A stretch of DNA of 64,000 bases from JBKPNX01 sp046732855 (GTDB lineage: Bacteria; Pseudomonadota; Alphaproteobacteria; Geminicoccales; Geminicoccaceae). Below, in pieces: positions 1-7,661 of the stretch. The number at the start of each line of letters is the position of its first letter. Within the stretch, counting starts at the first letter, position 1. Location of the stretch: positions 1 through 64,000 of the forward strand of contig JBKPNX010000046.1 of NCBI GenBank assembly GCA_046732855.1. The letters run 5' to 3'. The notes below the pieces were generated by a model. It had not been told where the DNA came from and did not search any database. It was given only the letters and a program-made list of their open reading frames with translations. The position numbers and the translations under genes were made by a program.

Positions 1-753
1 GCCCGGAGGATGCAGCTTGAGCAGATCGTCCACTCGGATCATCGCGCCGTCGGCATCGAACGGCAGTGCGCCCAGGCCCAGGGCGGCCGGCTCGGGCGGA
101 TCGCCGGCTTCGGCTATGTTGGTGGTGGGTCCGCCGATGCCGAGTTCACCATCGGCTTTGGCCTGGAGCACGAACGCGCCCCGACGCGGCGCATGCGCGG
201 TGATGATGGGCCGCACGGCGAACGGGTCGATCTGCTGACCGGCGACCAGCACCTCATAATGGAGATGGGGGCCGGTCGCGCGACCGGTGCTGCCGATCCG
301 CCCCATGAGATCGCCCTGGCGCACCCGGCGGCCGACGCGCATGCCGGACGCGAAGCGGTGCAGATGGCCGTAGATCGTGGAAACCTCGCCGCCGTGGTCG
401 ATCTCCAGGTAACGGCCGTACGCGCCGGAGCGTTCGATCGCGACCACCACGCCGTTGCCTGCGGCGCGCACCGGCGTGCCGCGCGGCGCCGCCCAGTCGA
501 TGCCCCGATGCATCTGCCTCCGCTTCAGGACCGGGTTGGAACGGGGGCCGTAGCCCGAGGTCAGACGCGCGCTATCGACCGGTTTGAGCAGCAAGGCGGT
601 GGCCATCAGAGGCTTCGGGCGGGTCGCCGCGGCGGCCTCGCCAGAACTCGATGCGCAGCCTGCGCAGACGACGATGAAACCGAAGAGCGCTCGTATCAGC
701 CCGCTGCCGGCAAGACGTCGTTTCATGCGCAACAGGATTCCCCGATCGTCCAT
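1..753 (-). CDS. M23 family metallopeptidase lipoprotein, C-terminus cut by the window edge
   Basis: Zinc endopeptidase of the LytM/M23 type, expected to cleave peptidoglycan cross-links in the periplasm. Translation from the ATG at 753 gives a short basic N-terminus, a hydrophobic segment (about residues 19-31) and Cys33 in a lipobox-like VCAGC context. A second in-frame ATG at 726 is an alternative start. The M23 core is visible: H82 and D86 in MHRGIDW, the YGHLH motif (H130, H132), and GPHLHYE with H163/H165, so the zinc site is complete. No stop occurs before base 1, so the C-terminus lies outside the window. The lipid anchor is inferred. M23 assignment is firm; the biological target is not determinable. 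Confidence 0.9.
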   Translation of the reverse strand, partial: MDDRGILLRMKRRLAGSGLIRALFGFIVVCAGCASSSGEAAAATRPKPLMATALLLKPVDSARLTSGYGPRSNPVLKRRQMHRGIDWAAPRGTPVRAAGNGVVVAIERSGAYGRYLEIDHGGEVSTIYGHLHRFASGMRVGRRVRQGDLMGRIGSTGRATGPHLHYEVLVAGQQIDPFAVRPIITAHAPRRGAFVLQAKADGELGIGGPTTNIAEAGDPPEPAALGLGALPFDADGAMIRVDDLLKLHPPG

Positions 754-1077
754 CGCTGACGGCGATGTCGGCTGCCATTGCGGATATTCCCCGTTATTTA
801 GAGTTGAAAACTCCACCCTGACTGCTGGACTGCAACTGACCAGCACCGGAACGGCCCTGTCAACCCCCGTTGAACGCTCCGCCGCATCGGTCGGTTCCGG
901 CGTCGACCTGCGCTGGATCGGGTTTTTCGTGGACGGCATCGACGAGGGGCCTGCGGGCGGCGCAGACCACCAACGCCACGCCCCGCGCCGATGCACTGCC
1001 TCAGTTGATCGTCTGCTGATGAAAAGGCTCGCGCCCGGCCCTGTCACAGCGCTCGCGAGCGCCTGGGGCAGCCCTCG
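754..1077. other. Gene-free interval upstream of the M23 gene
   Basis: 324 bases between two minus-strand genes. I see no convincing reading frame. A short A+T-rich patch near 780-812 is the natural place for the promoter of the M23 gene on the minus strand, but no clear -35/-10 pair can be assigned. Confidence 0.5.
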
Positions 1078-1677
1078 TCAGTCCGCCGCCTTGGCCTCGG
1101 CCAGCTGGTCCTTGAGCGCGGCGATCTTCTCCTTGGCGACGAGCAGCGGCACGTGGCCGGGCGGCAGGTCCGCGCCGTAGCGCTGTTCCAGCCCGGTCAT
1201 CTCCGCCTCCGCCTGGTTCAGATAGTTGGCTGCCTCGTCGGTCTTGCCGCGCAGGAATTCGGCTTCGGCCTGGCGCTGCAGCTGATCGACCTGCTCCATG
1301 CCCGAAGTGAAAGCCGCCGGAGCCGTCTGCATCAGCGCCGCGTCCTCGCCGCCCGCGCCATTGCCGGCCGTGCCCGCGAGAGCGGACGCGACTCCGTCCT
1401 GGAGAGCGCTGAACTTCTGCTTGAGCGCGGGCAGCGCGGGATGGTCCGGCGCCTGCTGCTCGAGCAGCTGGAGCTGCCGCCCCTGCGCGGCGAGGTCGGT
1501 TGCGGCCTGCTCCGGCCGGATGTCGATCCGGAACTCGATGCCCTGGAGGCTCTGCTCGATCATCGAGGCGAGCTCGTCCGCGCCCTGGCCGAGGGCAACT
1601 ACGGGCAGCAGCGCGGCCGTGGCAATGGCCAGAAAGCGGAGGCGCAAGCGTTCCGCAAGGTACCATTCGACGTTCAT
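1078..1677 (-). CDS. Secreted helical hypothetical protein
   Basis: I do not recognise a named family. The start at 1677 is preceded by GAGAAGG at good spacing and gives a Sec signal peptide (about residues 1-31, ending VVALGQ). The rest of the 199-residue protein is rich in Ala, Gln, Glu and Leu with heptad-like spacing, so it is probably largely alpha-helical or coiled-coil and periplasmic. The frame extends upstream to 1806, but the extra residues lack coding character and would bury the signal peptide. No enzyme motif is visible. Confidence 0.75.
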   Translation of the reverse strand: MNVEWYLAERLRLRFLAIATAALLPVVALGQGADELASMIEQSLQGIEFRIDIRPEQAATDLAAQGRQLQLLEQQAPDHPALPALKQKFSALQDGVASALAGTAGNGAGGEDAALMQTAPAAFTSGMEQVDQLQRQAEAEFLRGKTDEAANYLNQAEAEMTGLEQRYGADLPPGHVPLLVAKEKIAALKDQLAEAKAAD

Positions 1678-1809
1678 CGACCTTCTCGCGTGCGCGTCTC
1701 GTGTCGTCACGCTGCAATAACGATCGGCGGCCAGCGAAATTCCCGCCGCCTGCCGCAGCGCCTGACGCGCTTGCTTGCCCGGACGGGCGCTGCCCGCCGC
1801 CGGCAACGC

Positions 1810-2082
1810 TCAGGTGGCGGTGGTCGGATCGATCGTCCGCTTCACCGCGGTGATCTTGCTCGCCGGGAAGCCGGAGATCTCGGCGTGTTTGCGGATCAGC
1901 TCCTCGTCCCTGGCCAGGTAGACGCAGAAGGTCTTGTCGTTGGCGACGTACGACTCGACCCACTGGATATCGGGCGCCAGCTGCGCGAGCGCCTCGTTCG
2001 ACTTCGCGGCCGCCGCCTTGAGCTGCGCCCGGTCGAGGCTGCCCACCTCGGGGATCTCACGTTCGATGATGAACTTCTGCAT
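1810..2082 (-). CDS. DUF4242 (SCO4226-like nickel-binding) family protein
   Basis: A 90-residue cytoplasmic protein. It opens with a beta strand (MQKFIIEREIPEVG), followed by a helix, then WVESYVANDKTFCVYLA, the typical pattern of the small ferredoxin-like DUF4242 fold. Members of this family have been described as small metal (nickel) binding or structural proteins with no proven reaction. The start at 2082 follows a GGAGAGAGG ribosome site; an upstream ATG at 2124 is in frame but has no such site. It lies 132 bases before the secreted protein gene on the same strand. Family assignment is by pattern recognition. Confidence 0.75.
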   Translation of the reverse strand: MQKFIIEREIPEVGSLDRAQLKAAAAKSNEALAQLAPDIQWVESYVANDKTFCVYLARDEELIRKHAEISGFPASKITAVKRTIDPTTAT

Positions 2083-2173
2083 GCCGGCCTCTCTCCGCTG
2101 GATGGCGCCCGTGGCGCGCTTCACCCCACAACTTGGCCGCTTCGCCCCCGCCCGGCAAGGCGTCCTCCGTCCC

Positions 2174-2389
2174 TTACGGCAGGCCGCGACCTTTGAGCGG
2201 CTGGCCGGTGAGCAGGCTGACCAGATGCGCGGCCATGAGGATGATCACCACCACGGCGATCAATTGGATCGTGGTGTACGGCACGAGCGGCGGTCGCCCG
2301 ACCTCGCGCGGCCGGCGCTCGCGCCAGTTGGCGAACGCTGCGATCGCGAGCGCGGCGAGCAGGACGCCAAGCGTCAGCCCGAGTCTCAT
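2174..2389 (-). CDS. Small two-helix membrane protein
   Basis: A 71-residue protein with two hydrophobic segments: residues 4-18 (LGLTLGVLLAALAIAAF) and about 43-60 (IQLIAVVVIILMAAHLVSLL). They are separated by a basic linker (NWRERRPREVGRPP), consistent with a hairpin in the inner membrane. The frame stays open further upstream, but that part reads as arginine/proline-rich shadow sequence. No family recognised and no partner gene is obvious. Confidence 0.6.
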   Translation of the reverse strand: MRLGLTLGVLLAALAIAAFANWRERRPREVGRPPLVPYTTIQLIAVVVIILMAAHLVSLLTGQPLKGRGLP

Positions 2390-2526
2390 GGCGCGGTCCC
2401 GAAGCGGCACGGCTTGGCGAACACCTGCTCGCTCTGGTAGGCAGGCGCAAGGGGCCGGGCGTCCGGATCGGCCGCGGGGCGGCAGCGCGACCGAGGCGGT
2501 CGCGCAGACAAGGGGGGAGACGCGCG

Positions 2527-3291
2527 ATGTTCGACGACCTGAGCGGCACATCCGTGCTGATCACGGGCGCAAGCAGCGGGATCGGCGCGGCCGTGGCGCG
2601 GGGCTTCGGTCGCTGCGGCGCGCGGGTCGGCGTGCACTACCACAAGAGCGCCGGAGCCGCCGACGAGGTCGCCGCGGACGTACGCGCGGCCGGCGGCGAG
2701 GCCGCGTTGCTCCGGGGCGACGTCACCGACACGGCGGACGTGGCGCGGATCATCGACGAGCACGTGGGTGCGTTCGGCCGCCTGGATGTGCTGATCAACA
2801 ACGCCGGCGACGTGGTGAGACGCAGCGCGTTCGAGGACCTGAGCGAGGAGCTGATCGACGACATCGTCGCGCTGAATGCCCGCTCGGTGGTCACGGCGTG
2901 CCGGCTCGCCGCGCCCCATTTCCTCCGTCAGGGCCACGGCAACGTGATCAACACCACCTCGCTTGCGGCGCGCCAGGCGGGCGGCCCCGGCGCCTCGATC
3001 TACGCCGCCTCCAAGGGCTTCGTGCAGGGACTGACCCGCTTCCTCGCGCGCGAGTACGCGGCGCGCAACATCCGGGTCAACGCGGTGGCGCCCGGGCTGA
3101 TCATCACGCCCTTGCAGGACCGCAACACGACGGCAGAGCAGCTCGAGGCGATGACGCGGGCGATTCCGATGGGCCGCCCCGGCCGGCCCGAGGACTGCGT
3201 CGGGGCCTATCTGTTCCTCGCGAGCGATGCGCTCTCGGGCTTCATCACCGGCGCGACGATCGACGTGAACGGCGGCGCGTACCTGAGCTGA
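2527..3291 (+). CDS. SDR family oxidoreductase
   Basis: Classical short-chain dehydrogenase/reductase of 254 residues, the normal family length. The NAD(P) motif TGASSGIG is at residues 13-20, NNAG at 91-94, and the catalytic tetrad N117, S145, Y159 and K163 is complete. The C-terminus carries the usual PEDCVGAYLFLAS and GATIDVNGG segments. The sequence resembles FabG and glucose/polyol dehydrogenases; substrate and cofactor preference cannot be read off. The start follows a purine-rich GGGGGAGACGCGCG stretch. It stands alone, divergent from the small membrane protein gene. Confidence 0.92.
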   Translation: MFDDLSGTSVLITGASSGIGAAVARGFGRCGARVGVHYHKSAGAADEVAADVRAAGGEAALLRGDVTDTADVARIIDEHVGAFGRLDVLINNAGDVVRRSAFEDLSEELIDDIVALNARSVVTACRLAAPHFLRQGHGNVINTTSLAARQAGGPGASIYAASKGFVQGLTRFLAREYAARNIRVNAVAPGLIITPLQDRNTTAEQLEAMTRAIPMGRPGRPEDCVGAYLFLASDALSGFITGATIDVNGGAYLS

Positions 3292-3368
3292 GGCGGACAG
3301 CGCGTCGCGTCTTTGGTCCTTGCGCGCCGGGTCGCCGCGGGAGATCCAGCCGGCGAGTTCGAACATCG

Positions 3369-4712
3369 CTATTCGCTCAGGATCTGCTTGATCCGGGCGA
3401 TCGCCTCGTCGACGGCCTGCTCGGGGCTGATCCCATCGGCGGCAACGCGATGGACCGCCTTCGCCCAGACGTGCTCCTGCTCGACCATGTCGTGGCGCCA
3501 CTTACCCGAGGCGGCGGCGTAATTGTGAGCGAGCGGTCGTGACGCGACCTGCATCACCGAGGCCATCCGGTGGGGATCGCCAGGGTCTAGCCAGAACGGC
3601 TGGTCGAGCAGCTTCTGCATCGGCGGCAGGAGGCGTTCACCCGAAAAGTCAAGATAGTGCGCAAGCCAACCCTCGCCCACGAGGAAGCGAACGAACTCCT
3701 TTGCGGTGGCGGAGTTACCGCCGTCCTTAAAGACTACAGCAGGAAATACAAGGCCCATGATCGGAAAACGCTGGCCATGCAGGCCGAGTGGCCATTCGAT
3801 CGTAGAGATGTTTTTGTAATAGTCGTCCGGACGCTCGGGCTTCAGCGCGTTGGGAATTGAAAGCGTGTCGTTCGGCGTCATGACGACCACTTGTGTTTGG
3901 AATGCCTTGTTGTTGCCGTAGCCGTTCCACGTCACCGAATCGGGCGGGGTGCAGCCCCTGCGGTAAATGCCGGTGTAACTGTTGATGGCCTCGATGAGCC
4001 TTCGCCGAATTTCCGGGTCGTCAATGACGAGCATGCCATCGGGAGTCACATAATCTGCTTCGTAAGCAGCCACGAACTGGAAGAACTGGATCCTCGTGTC
4101 GTCGGCCTCGGCCGACATCGGCAGCCCGATGCCCCAGATATCCTCGCGGCCGAGCGCCTCACGCACCGCCGGCTGGACCCGGTCGCACCAGAATGACCAG
4201 AACGGCTCCCACTCGCCGGGGATGTCAGCGAGGCTGAAGCCTGCGTCTTCCAACAGACTCTTCCAAACATGGAGGTGGTTGGTCGAGCGGCCTATCGGAA
4301 GCCCGTACAGGGCTTTCTGTCCGGTCTTCGCGTCGAGCCAGAATCCCCGATCGAGCGCATCCTGATCGAACAGGTCCGAAAAGTGGCCGATGGCGTCCCT
4401 AAGGTCCACGAGCCGATCGTCGAAGGCCCAATCTGCGCCGTACTGGGAAAGTTTTATGCCATAGGCGAAATCGGGCGGCCGGTCGGCGCGGAGCGCAGCC
4501 ACAATCCTGACCGGAAGCTCCACATCAAAATACGAGGTGACGAGTTCGACCTGCTTGCCAGTCTCCTGTTCGAAGGCGGCAACGATCTCCGCGACCGCCT
4601 CGTCCTCCTCGGCAGAGACCCCCTTCTCCCACCACACGACGAGATCGGCTGCGTGCGCGCCGAGCGGGGCCATGACGATTGTCGCGGCGAGAATGACGGC
4701 TCGACTGCGCAT
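3369..4712 (-). CDS. Extracellular solute-binding protein, family 1 (copy A)
   Basis: A 447-residue periplasmic ABC-importer binding protein of the carbohydrate/family-1 type. It has a Sec signal peptide ending GAHAAD, then DLVVWWEKG, an EAVAEIVAAFEQETGKQVEL segment typical of the N-terminal lobe, and closes with PEQAVDEAIARIKQIL. The start follows GGGAGG at ideal spacing. No permease or ATPase gene is adjacent, so it is an orphan binding protein. It is clearly paralogous to the protein at 5464-6810: same signal-peptide end, same first strand, same C-terminal tail. Ligand unknown. Confidence 0.9.
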   Translation of the reverse strand: MRSRAVILAATIVMAPLGAHAADLVVWWEKGVSAEEDEAVAEIVAAFEQETGKQVELVTSYFDVELPVRIVAALRADRPPDFAYGIKLSQYGADWAFDDRLVDLRDAIGHFSDLFDQDALDRGFWLDAKTGQKALYGLPIGRSTNHLHVWKSLLEDAGFSLADIPGEWEPFWSFWCDRVQPAVREALGREDIWGIGLPMSAEADDTRIQFFQFVAAYEADYVTPDGMLVIDDPEIRRRLIEAINSYTGIYRRGCTPPDSVTWNGYGNNKAFQTQVVVMTPNDTLSIPNALKPERPDDYYKNISTIEWPLGLHGQRFPIMGLVFPAVVFKDGGNSATAKEFVRFLVGEGWLAHYLDFSGERLLPPMQKLLDQPFWLDPGDPHRMASVMQVASRPLAHNYAAASGKWRHDMVEQEHVWAKAVHRVAADGISPEQAVDEAIARIKQILSE

Positions 4713-4792
4713 TGTTGAGCCTCCCGATCGAATGATGCCGGAGTATGTGCCCGATCAGCGCCCGCAACAATGGCGTGTCCGAAGGGCCGACC

Positions 4793-4844
4793 TTGACACG
4801 GGCGGCGGTGGGGTGCAAATCATCCATTACGTAATACCCATTAC
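4793..4844 (+). promoter_or_regulatory. Candidate promoter and operator of the toxin-antitoxin pair
   Basis: A TTGACA box (4793-4798) is followed 16 bases later by a weak -10-like GCAAAT. Overlapping and just downstream are the perfect palindrome ATTACGTAAT (4826-4835) and a direct repeat of CATTAC at 4825-4830 and 4839-4844, 13-32 bases before the antitoxin start. MazE/AbrB antitoxins commonly autoregulate by binding palindromes here. Seen: the repeats. Inferred: their role. Confidence 0.45.
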
Positions 4845-4856
4845 TGAAGGTCCTTA

Positions 4857-5093
4857 ATGTCCTCGGTGACCCGCCTGACCACCAAGCATCAGACCACGAT
4901 ACCCGTCGAGGTGCGGCGGGCGCTGGGACTACGGGCCGGCGATCAGGTAGAGTTCTCGGTCGAGGGCAGCACCGTCACGCTGCGCAAGGCGGAACCACGC
5001 CTGTCCGACGATCTGGTGTTCCGGCTGGTTCAGGCGCACGCCATGCGCGACTGGGACACGCCGGAGGACGACGAGGCTTTCCGTGACCTTTAG
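4857..5093 (+). CDS. AbrB/MazE-type antitoxin
   Basis: A 78-residue protein whose N-terminal half is the swapped-hairpin AbrB/SpoVT DNA-binding fold: TTKHQTTIPVEVRRALGLRAGD, then QVEFSVEGSTVTLRK. The acidic C-terminal half (DWDTPEDDEAF) is the usual toxin-binding, protease-sensitive tail. It overlaps the downstream toxin gene by 11 bases, indicating translational coupling. Expected role is to neutralise the partner toxin and repress the operon through the palindromic site at 4825-4844. Confidence 0.9.
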   Translation: MSSVTRLTTKHQTTIPVEVRRALGLRAGDQVEFSVEGSTVTLRKAEPRLSDDLVFRLVQAHAMRDWDTPEDDEAFRDL

Positions 5094-5427
5094 GCGCTGG
5101 GACGTCATCTCGGTGCCGTTTCCGTTCATCGAGGGCCACGCGGCCAAGCGCCGCCCGGCACTGGTCGTGTCGACCGAGGCGTTCTATCGGGCGCATCGCG
5201 CCTGCTTCGGCGCGATGATCACCACGGCGCGGCATATGCAGGACCTGCGCCCGGACGACATCGAGATCGCGGACCTCGGCGCAGCCGGGCTGCGCCAGCC
5301 GTGCGTTATTCGCGTTGCGCGCATCGCGACGTTCGAATGGGGAGATCAGATCCGGCGTGTCGGCACCCTCCACCGCCGCGAACGACAGGCGATCGCAGCT
5401 CTGCTCCAGCGCTGGTTCGGACTCTGA
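5083..5427 (+). CDS. MazF/PemK-type toxin
   Basis: A 114-residue protein of the MazF/PemK/CcdB-like fold, normally a sequence-specific endoribonuclease. It begins at a GTG inside the antitoxin gene. Family features include RRWDVISVPFPFIEG followed by KRRPALVVST, a conserved strand pattern, and the later PCVIRVARIATFEW segment. Length is normal for the family and the frame is intact. RNase activity and cleavage site are inferred from family only. It is convergent with the binding-protein gene ending at 5464. Confidence 0.88.
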   Translation: MTFRRWDVISVPFPFIEGHAAKRRPALVVSTEAFYRAHRACFGAMITTARHMQDLRPDDIEIADLGAAGLRQPCVIRVARIATFEWGDQIRRVGTLHRRERQAIAALLQRWFGL

Positions 5428-5463
5428 CGGCTACTGGCGCGACGATCCATGACCCGGAGCGCC

Positions 5464-6810
5464 TCACTCCGCCAGGATCTGCTTGATCCGGGCGATCGCC
5501 TCGTCGACCGCCTGCTCGGGGCTGATGCCCTCCGCGGCGACGCGGTGCACGGCGGTGCCCCAGACGTTCTCCTGCCAGATCCGGCCGGAGCGCCATTCGT
5601 TGTCCCGCACTTCCAAGTTCATCAGCTGCGGCCGGGATAAAATTTGCATCGCTGCACGCATGCGATGCGGATCGCTTGGGTCGAGCCAGAACGGCTGATC
5701 GACAAGCTTGCGCATCGGCGGCATGAATTGATCGCCCATGAAGGTGAGCCAGTGGGCGAGCCAACCCTCCTCGGCGAGGAAACGGACGAAATCACCGGCT
5801 AGCGCAGGATTACCGCCCGTCTTGAACACCACAGCGCGGATCATTTTACTCTCAATCACCAGCGGTTGACCATTGACCCCCAGCGGCCAGTCGATGGTGG
5901 CGGCGTTCCGAAAGTAGTCAGCGGGCCGCTCGCGCTGGAGCGCTGCCGGGATCGAGAGCGAAGTATTTGGCGTCATGACCACCGTCTGGGCGAGGAAGGC
6001 CTTGTTGTTGCTAGTGTTGGTCCAGCTTGTCGCATCGGGCGGGGTGCAACCCTTCCGCCAAATCGCGGTGTAGGCCTCCAATGCCTTGACAATACCTGCG
6101 CGAACAGCGGGATCGTCGATCTGAGAACGGCGCTCATTGCTGAGCCAGGGTGCGCCGTACGCGAGTTGAAACTGCAGAAATTCGTCATCGGTGTCGTTAA
6201 GGGCGGCGACTGACATGGGCAGCCCCACACCCCAGATATCGTCGCGGCCCAGAGCCCCTCGCACCGCCGGCTGGACCTGATCGCACCAGAACGACCAGAA
6301 CGCCTCCCACTCCTTGGGGACATCCTCGAGGGTGAAGCCCGCGCGCTCCAGGAGGCTGTTCCAGACGTGCAGGAAATTGGAAGTCCGGCCCATTGGCAGG
6401 CTGTACAGGCCCCGTTGGCCCGTGCTGCCATTTAGCAATGTGGAGACTTGGACGGTATCAGTATCGAAGAGGTCCAGGACCGGGCTAAGGATGCCCTGGA
6501 GATTGACCAGCTGGTCTTCATAAGCCCAGCGCGGGGCGCGGCGTTCGATGACGCCGCTGAACAGGAAATCGGGCGGCTGCCTGGCCGTGAGCGCCACGTC
6601 GACTTTGTCCAATATCTCCTCCTGAGCGGGCTGGACAAGCTCGACCTGCTTACCGGTCCCCTGCTCGAAGGCGACGACGATCTCCGCGACCGCCTCGTCC
6701 ACCTGGGGATAGAACCCCTTTTCCCACCACACCACGAGATCGGCGGCATGCGCGCCGAGTGGCGCCAGAATGAGCGCCAGGGCAACGAGAACCACAGTTC
6801 GGCCACACAT
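5464..6810 (-). CDS. Extracellular solute-binding protein, family 1 (copy B)
   Basis: A 448-residue periplasmic binding protein, paralogous to copy A at 3369-4712. Both share the LAPLGAHAADLVVWWEKG start of the mature region, the same tryptophan-rich FWSFWCDQVQPAVR segment and the tail ending ARIKQILAE. The start follows GGGGAGGCGACA, a strong ribosome site. There is no permease or ATPase next to it. Differences in the ligand-lobe region suggest the copies bind different or overlapping solutes, but neither can be named. Confidence 0.9.
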   Translation of the reverse strand: MCGRTVVLVALALILAPLGAHAADLVVWWEKGFYPQVDEAVAEIVVAFEQGTGKQVELVQPAQEEILDKVDVALTARQPPDFLFSGVIERRAPRWAYEDQLVNLQGILSPVLDLFDTDTVQVSTLLNGSTGQRGLYSLPMGRTSNFLHVWNSLLERAGFTLEDVPKEWEAFWSFWCDQVQPAVRGALGRDDIWGVGLPMSVAALNDTDDEFLQFQLAYGAPWLSNERRSQIDDPAVRAGIVKALEAYTAIWRKGCTPPDATSWTNTSNNKAFLAQTVVMTPNTSLSIPAALQRERPADYFRNAATIDWPLGVNGQPLVIESKMIRAVVFKTGGNPALAGDFVRFLAEEGWLAHWLTFMGDQFMPPMRKLVDQPFWLDPSDPHRMRAAMQILSRPQLMNLEVRDNEWRSGRIWQENVWGTAVHRVAAEGISPEQAVDEAIARIKQILAE

Positions 6811-7050
6811 ATTGTCGCCTCCCCGAGCGACCGCACCGCCAATATCTCCCCGTTACGGTTGCCTGGCAACGTTCCCGGCAACTGGAGCGGGCGTGTCCAC
6901 TGGCAGCGCGTCGCGCCAGCCCACAGCACGGTCTCGCTGAGCTTTCTCGGGTTGGTTCGAGCGTCTCGTAACCTTGTCCCATGTGGGCGACGTGACGCAT
7001 ATTGGGCTTCATGAACGGCATCTGGCCCGTTCTGAGAGGGAGGCTTACCA

Positions 7051-7530
7051 ATGAGCAAAAGGCTGAGCAGGTTCTATCCCACGATCGCCGGTGTGCTCTT
7101 CTTGGGGCTACTCGTCGTCGCGAATGAAGGCATAGCGGCTGGCCAGACCGGCACGCCCGAGGAGGCGAAGGCCCTGCTTGAGCGAGCTGTCGCCGCGCTC
7201 AAGGCTGATGAGCCGGCGGCGATTAAAGCATTCAACGCAGGCGCCGACGGCTTCAAGGACCGCGACCTGTACGTGTTCTGCGGCGATGCGACCGACGGCC
7301 TCATCACCGCGAATGGCGCCAACTCGGCTATGATCGGGCAGAGCATGCGCGACATCAAAGACAAGGCCGGGAAGCCGATCGGCAAGGAGTTCTATGCCAT
7401 AGCCACAGAGGGCGACTTCAAGGTGGTCGAATACGTGTGGCCACGCCCGGGCGAGACCAAGTCCTCGCCGAAGGCATCGTACATAACCAAGGTGGGCAAC
7501 CAGATCTGTGGAGCCGGCTACTACAAGTAA
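7051..7530 (+). CDS. Secreted single-cache-domain protein
   Basis: A 159-residue protein with a signal peptide (hydrophobic about 12-25, ending AAGQ), then the pattern of a type-2 single cache sensor domain: TPEEAKALLERAVAALK, AIKAFN, DLYVFCGDATDGLITANGAN, and KPIGKEFYAIATEGDFKVVEYVWPRPG. Cache domains bind small ligands outside the cytoplasm. Here there is no transmembrane or signalling domain, so it is a free periplasmic cache protein. GGGAGG precedes the ATG at 7 bases. It is divergent from copy B and upstream of the family-5 binding protein. Confidence 0.8.
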   Translation: MSKRLSRFYPTIAGVLFLGLLVVANEGIAAGQTGTPEEAKALLERAVAALKADEPAAIKAFNAGADGFKDRDLYVFCGDATDGLITANGANSAMIGQSMRDIKDKAGKPIGKEFYAIATEGDFKVVEYVWPRPGETKSSPKASYITKVGNQICGAGYYK

Positions 7531-7661
7531 GAGGCGCCGCGCTGCCCGCCGCCGTGCGGTGGCGTGTCGACGCGCACCGGGGTGAGGTGCGGGACCTTAC
7601 TGACGTCGTGACCGGCGACGAGGATGCGCCGGATTGGGCGCGTGCCAATCAGGAAAACACA

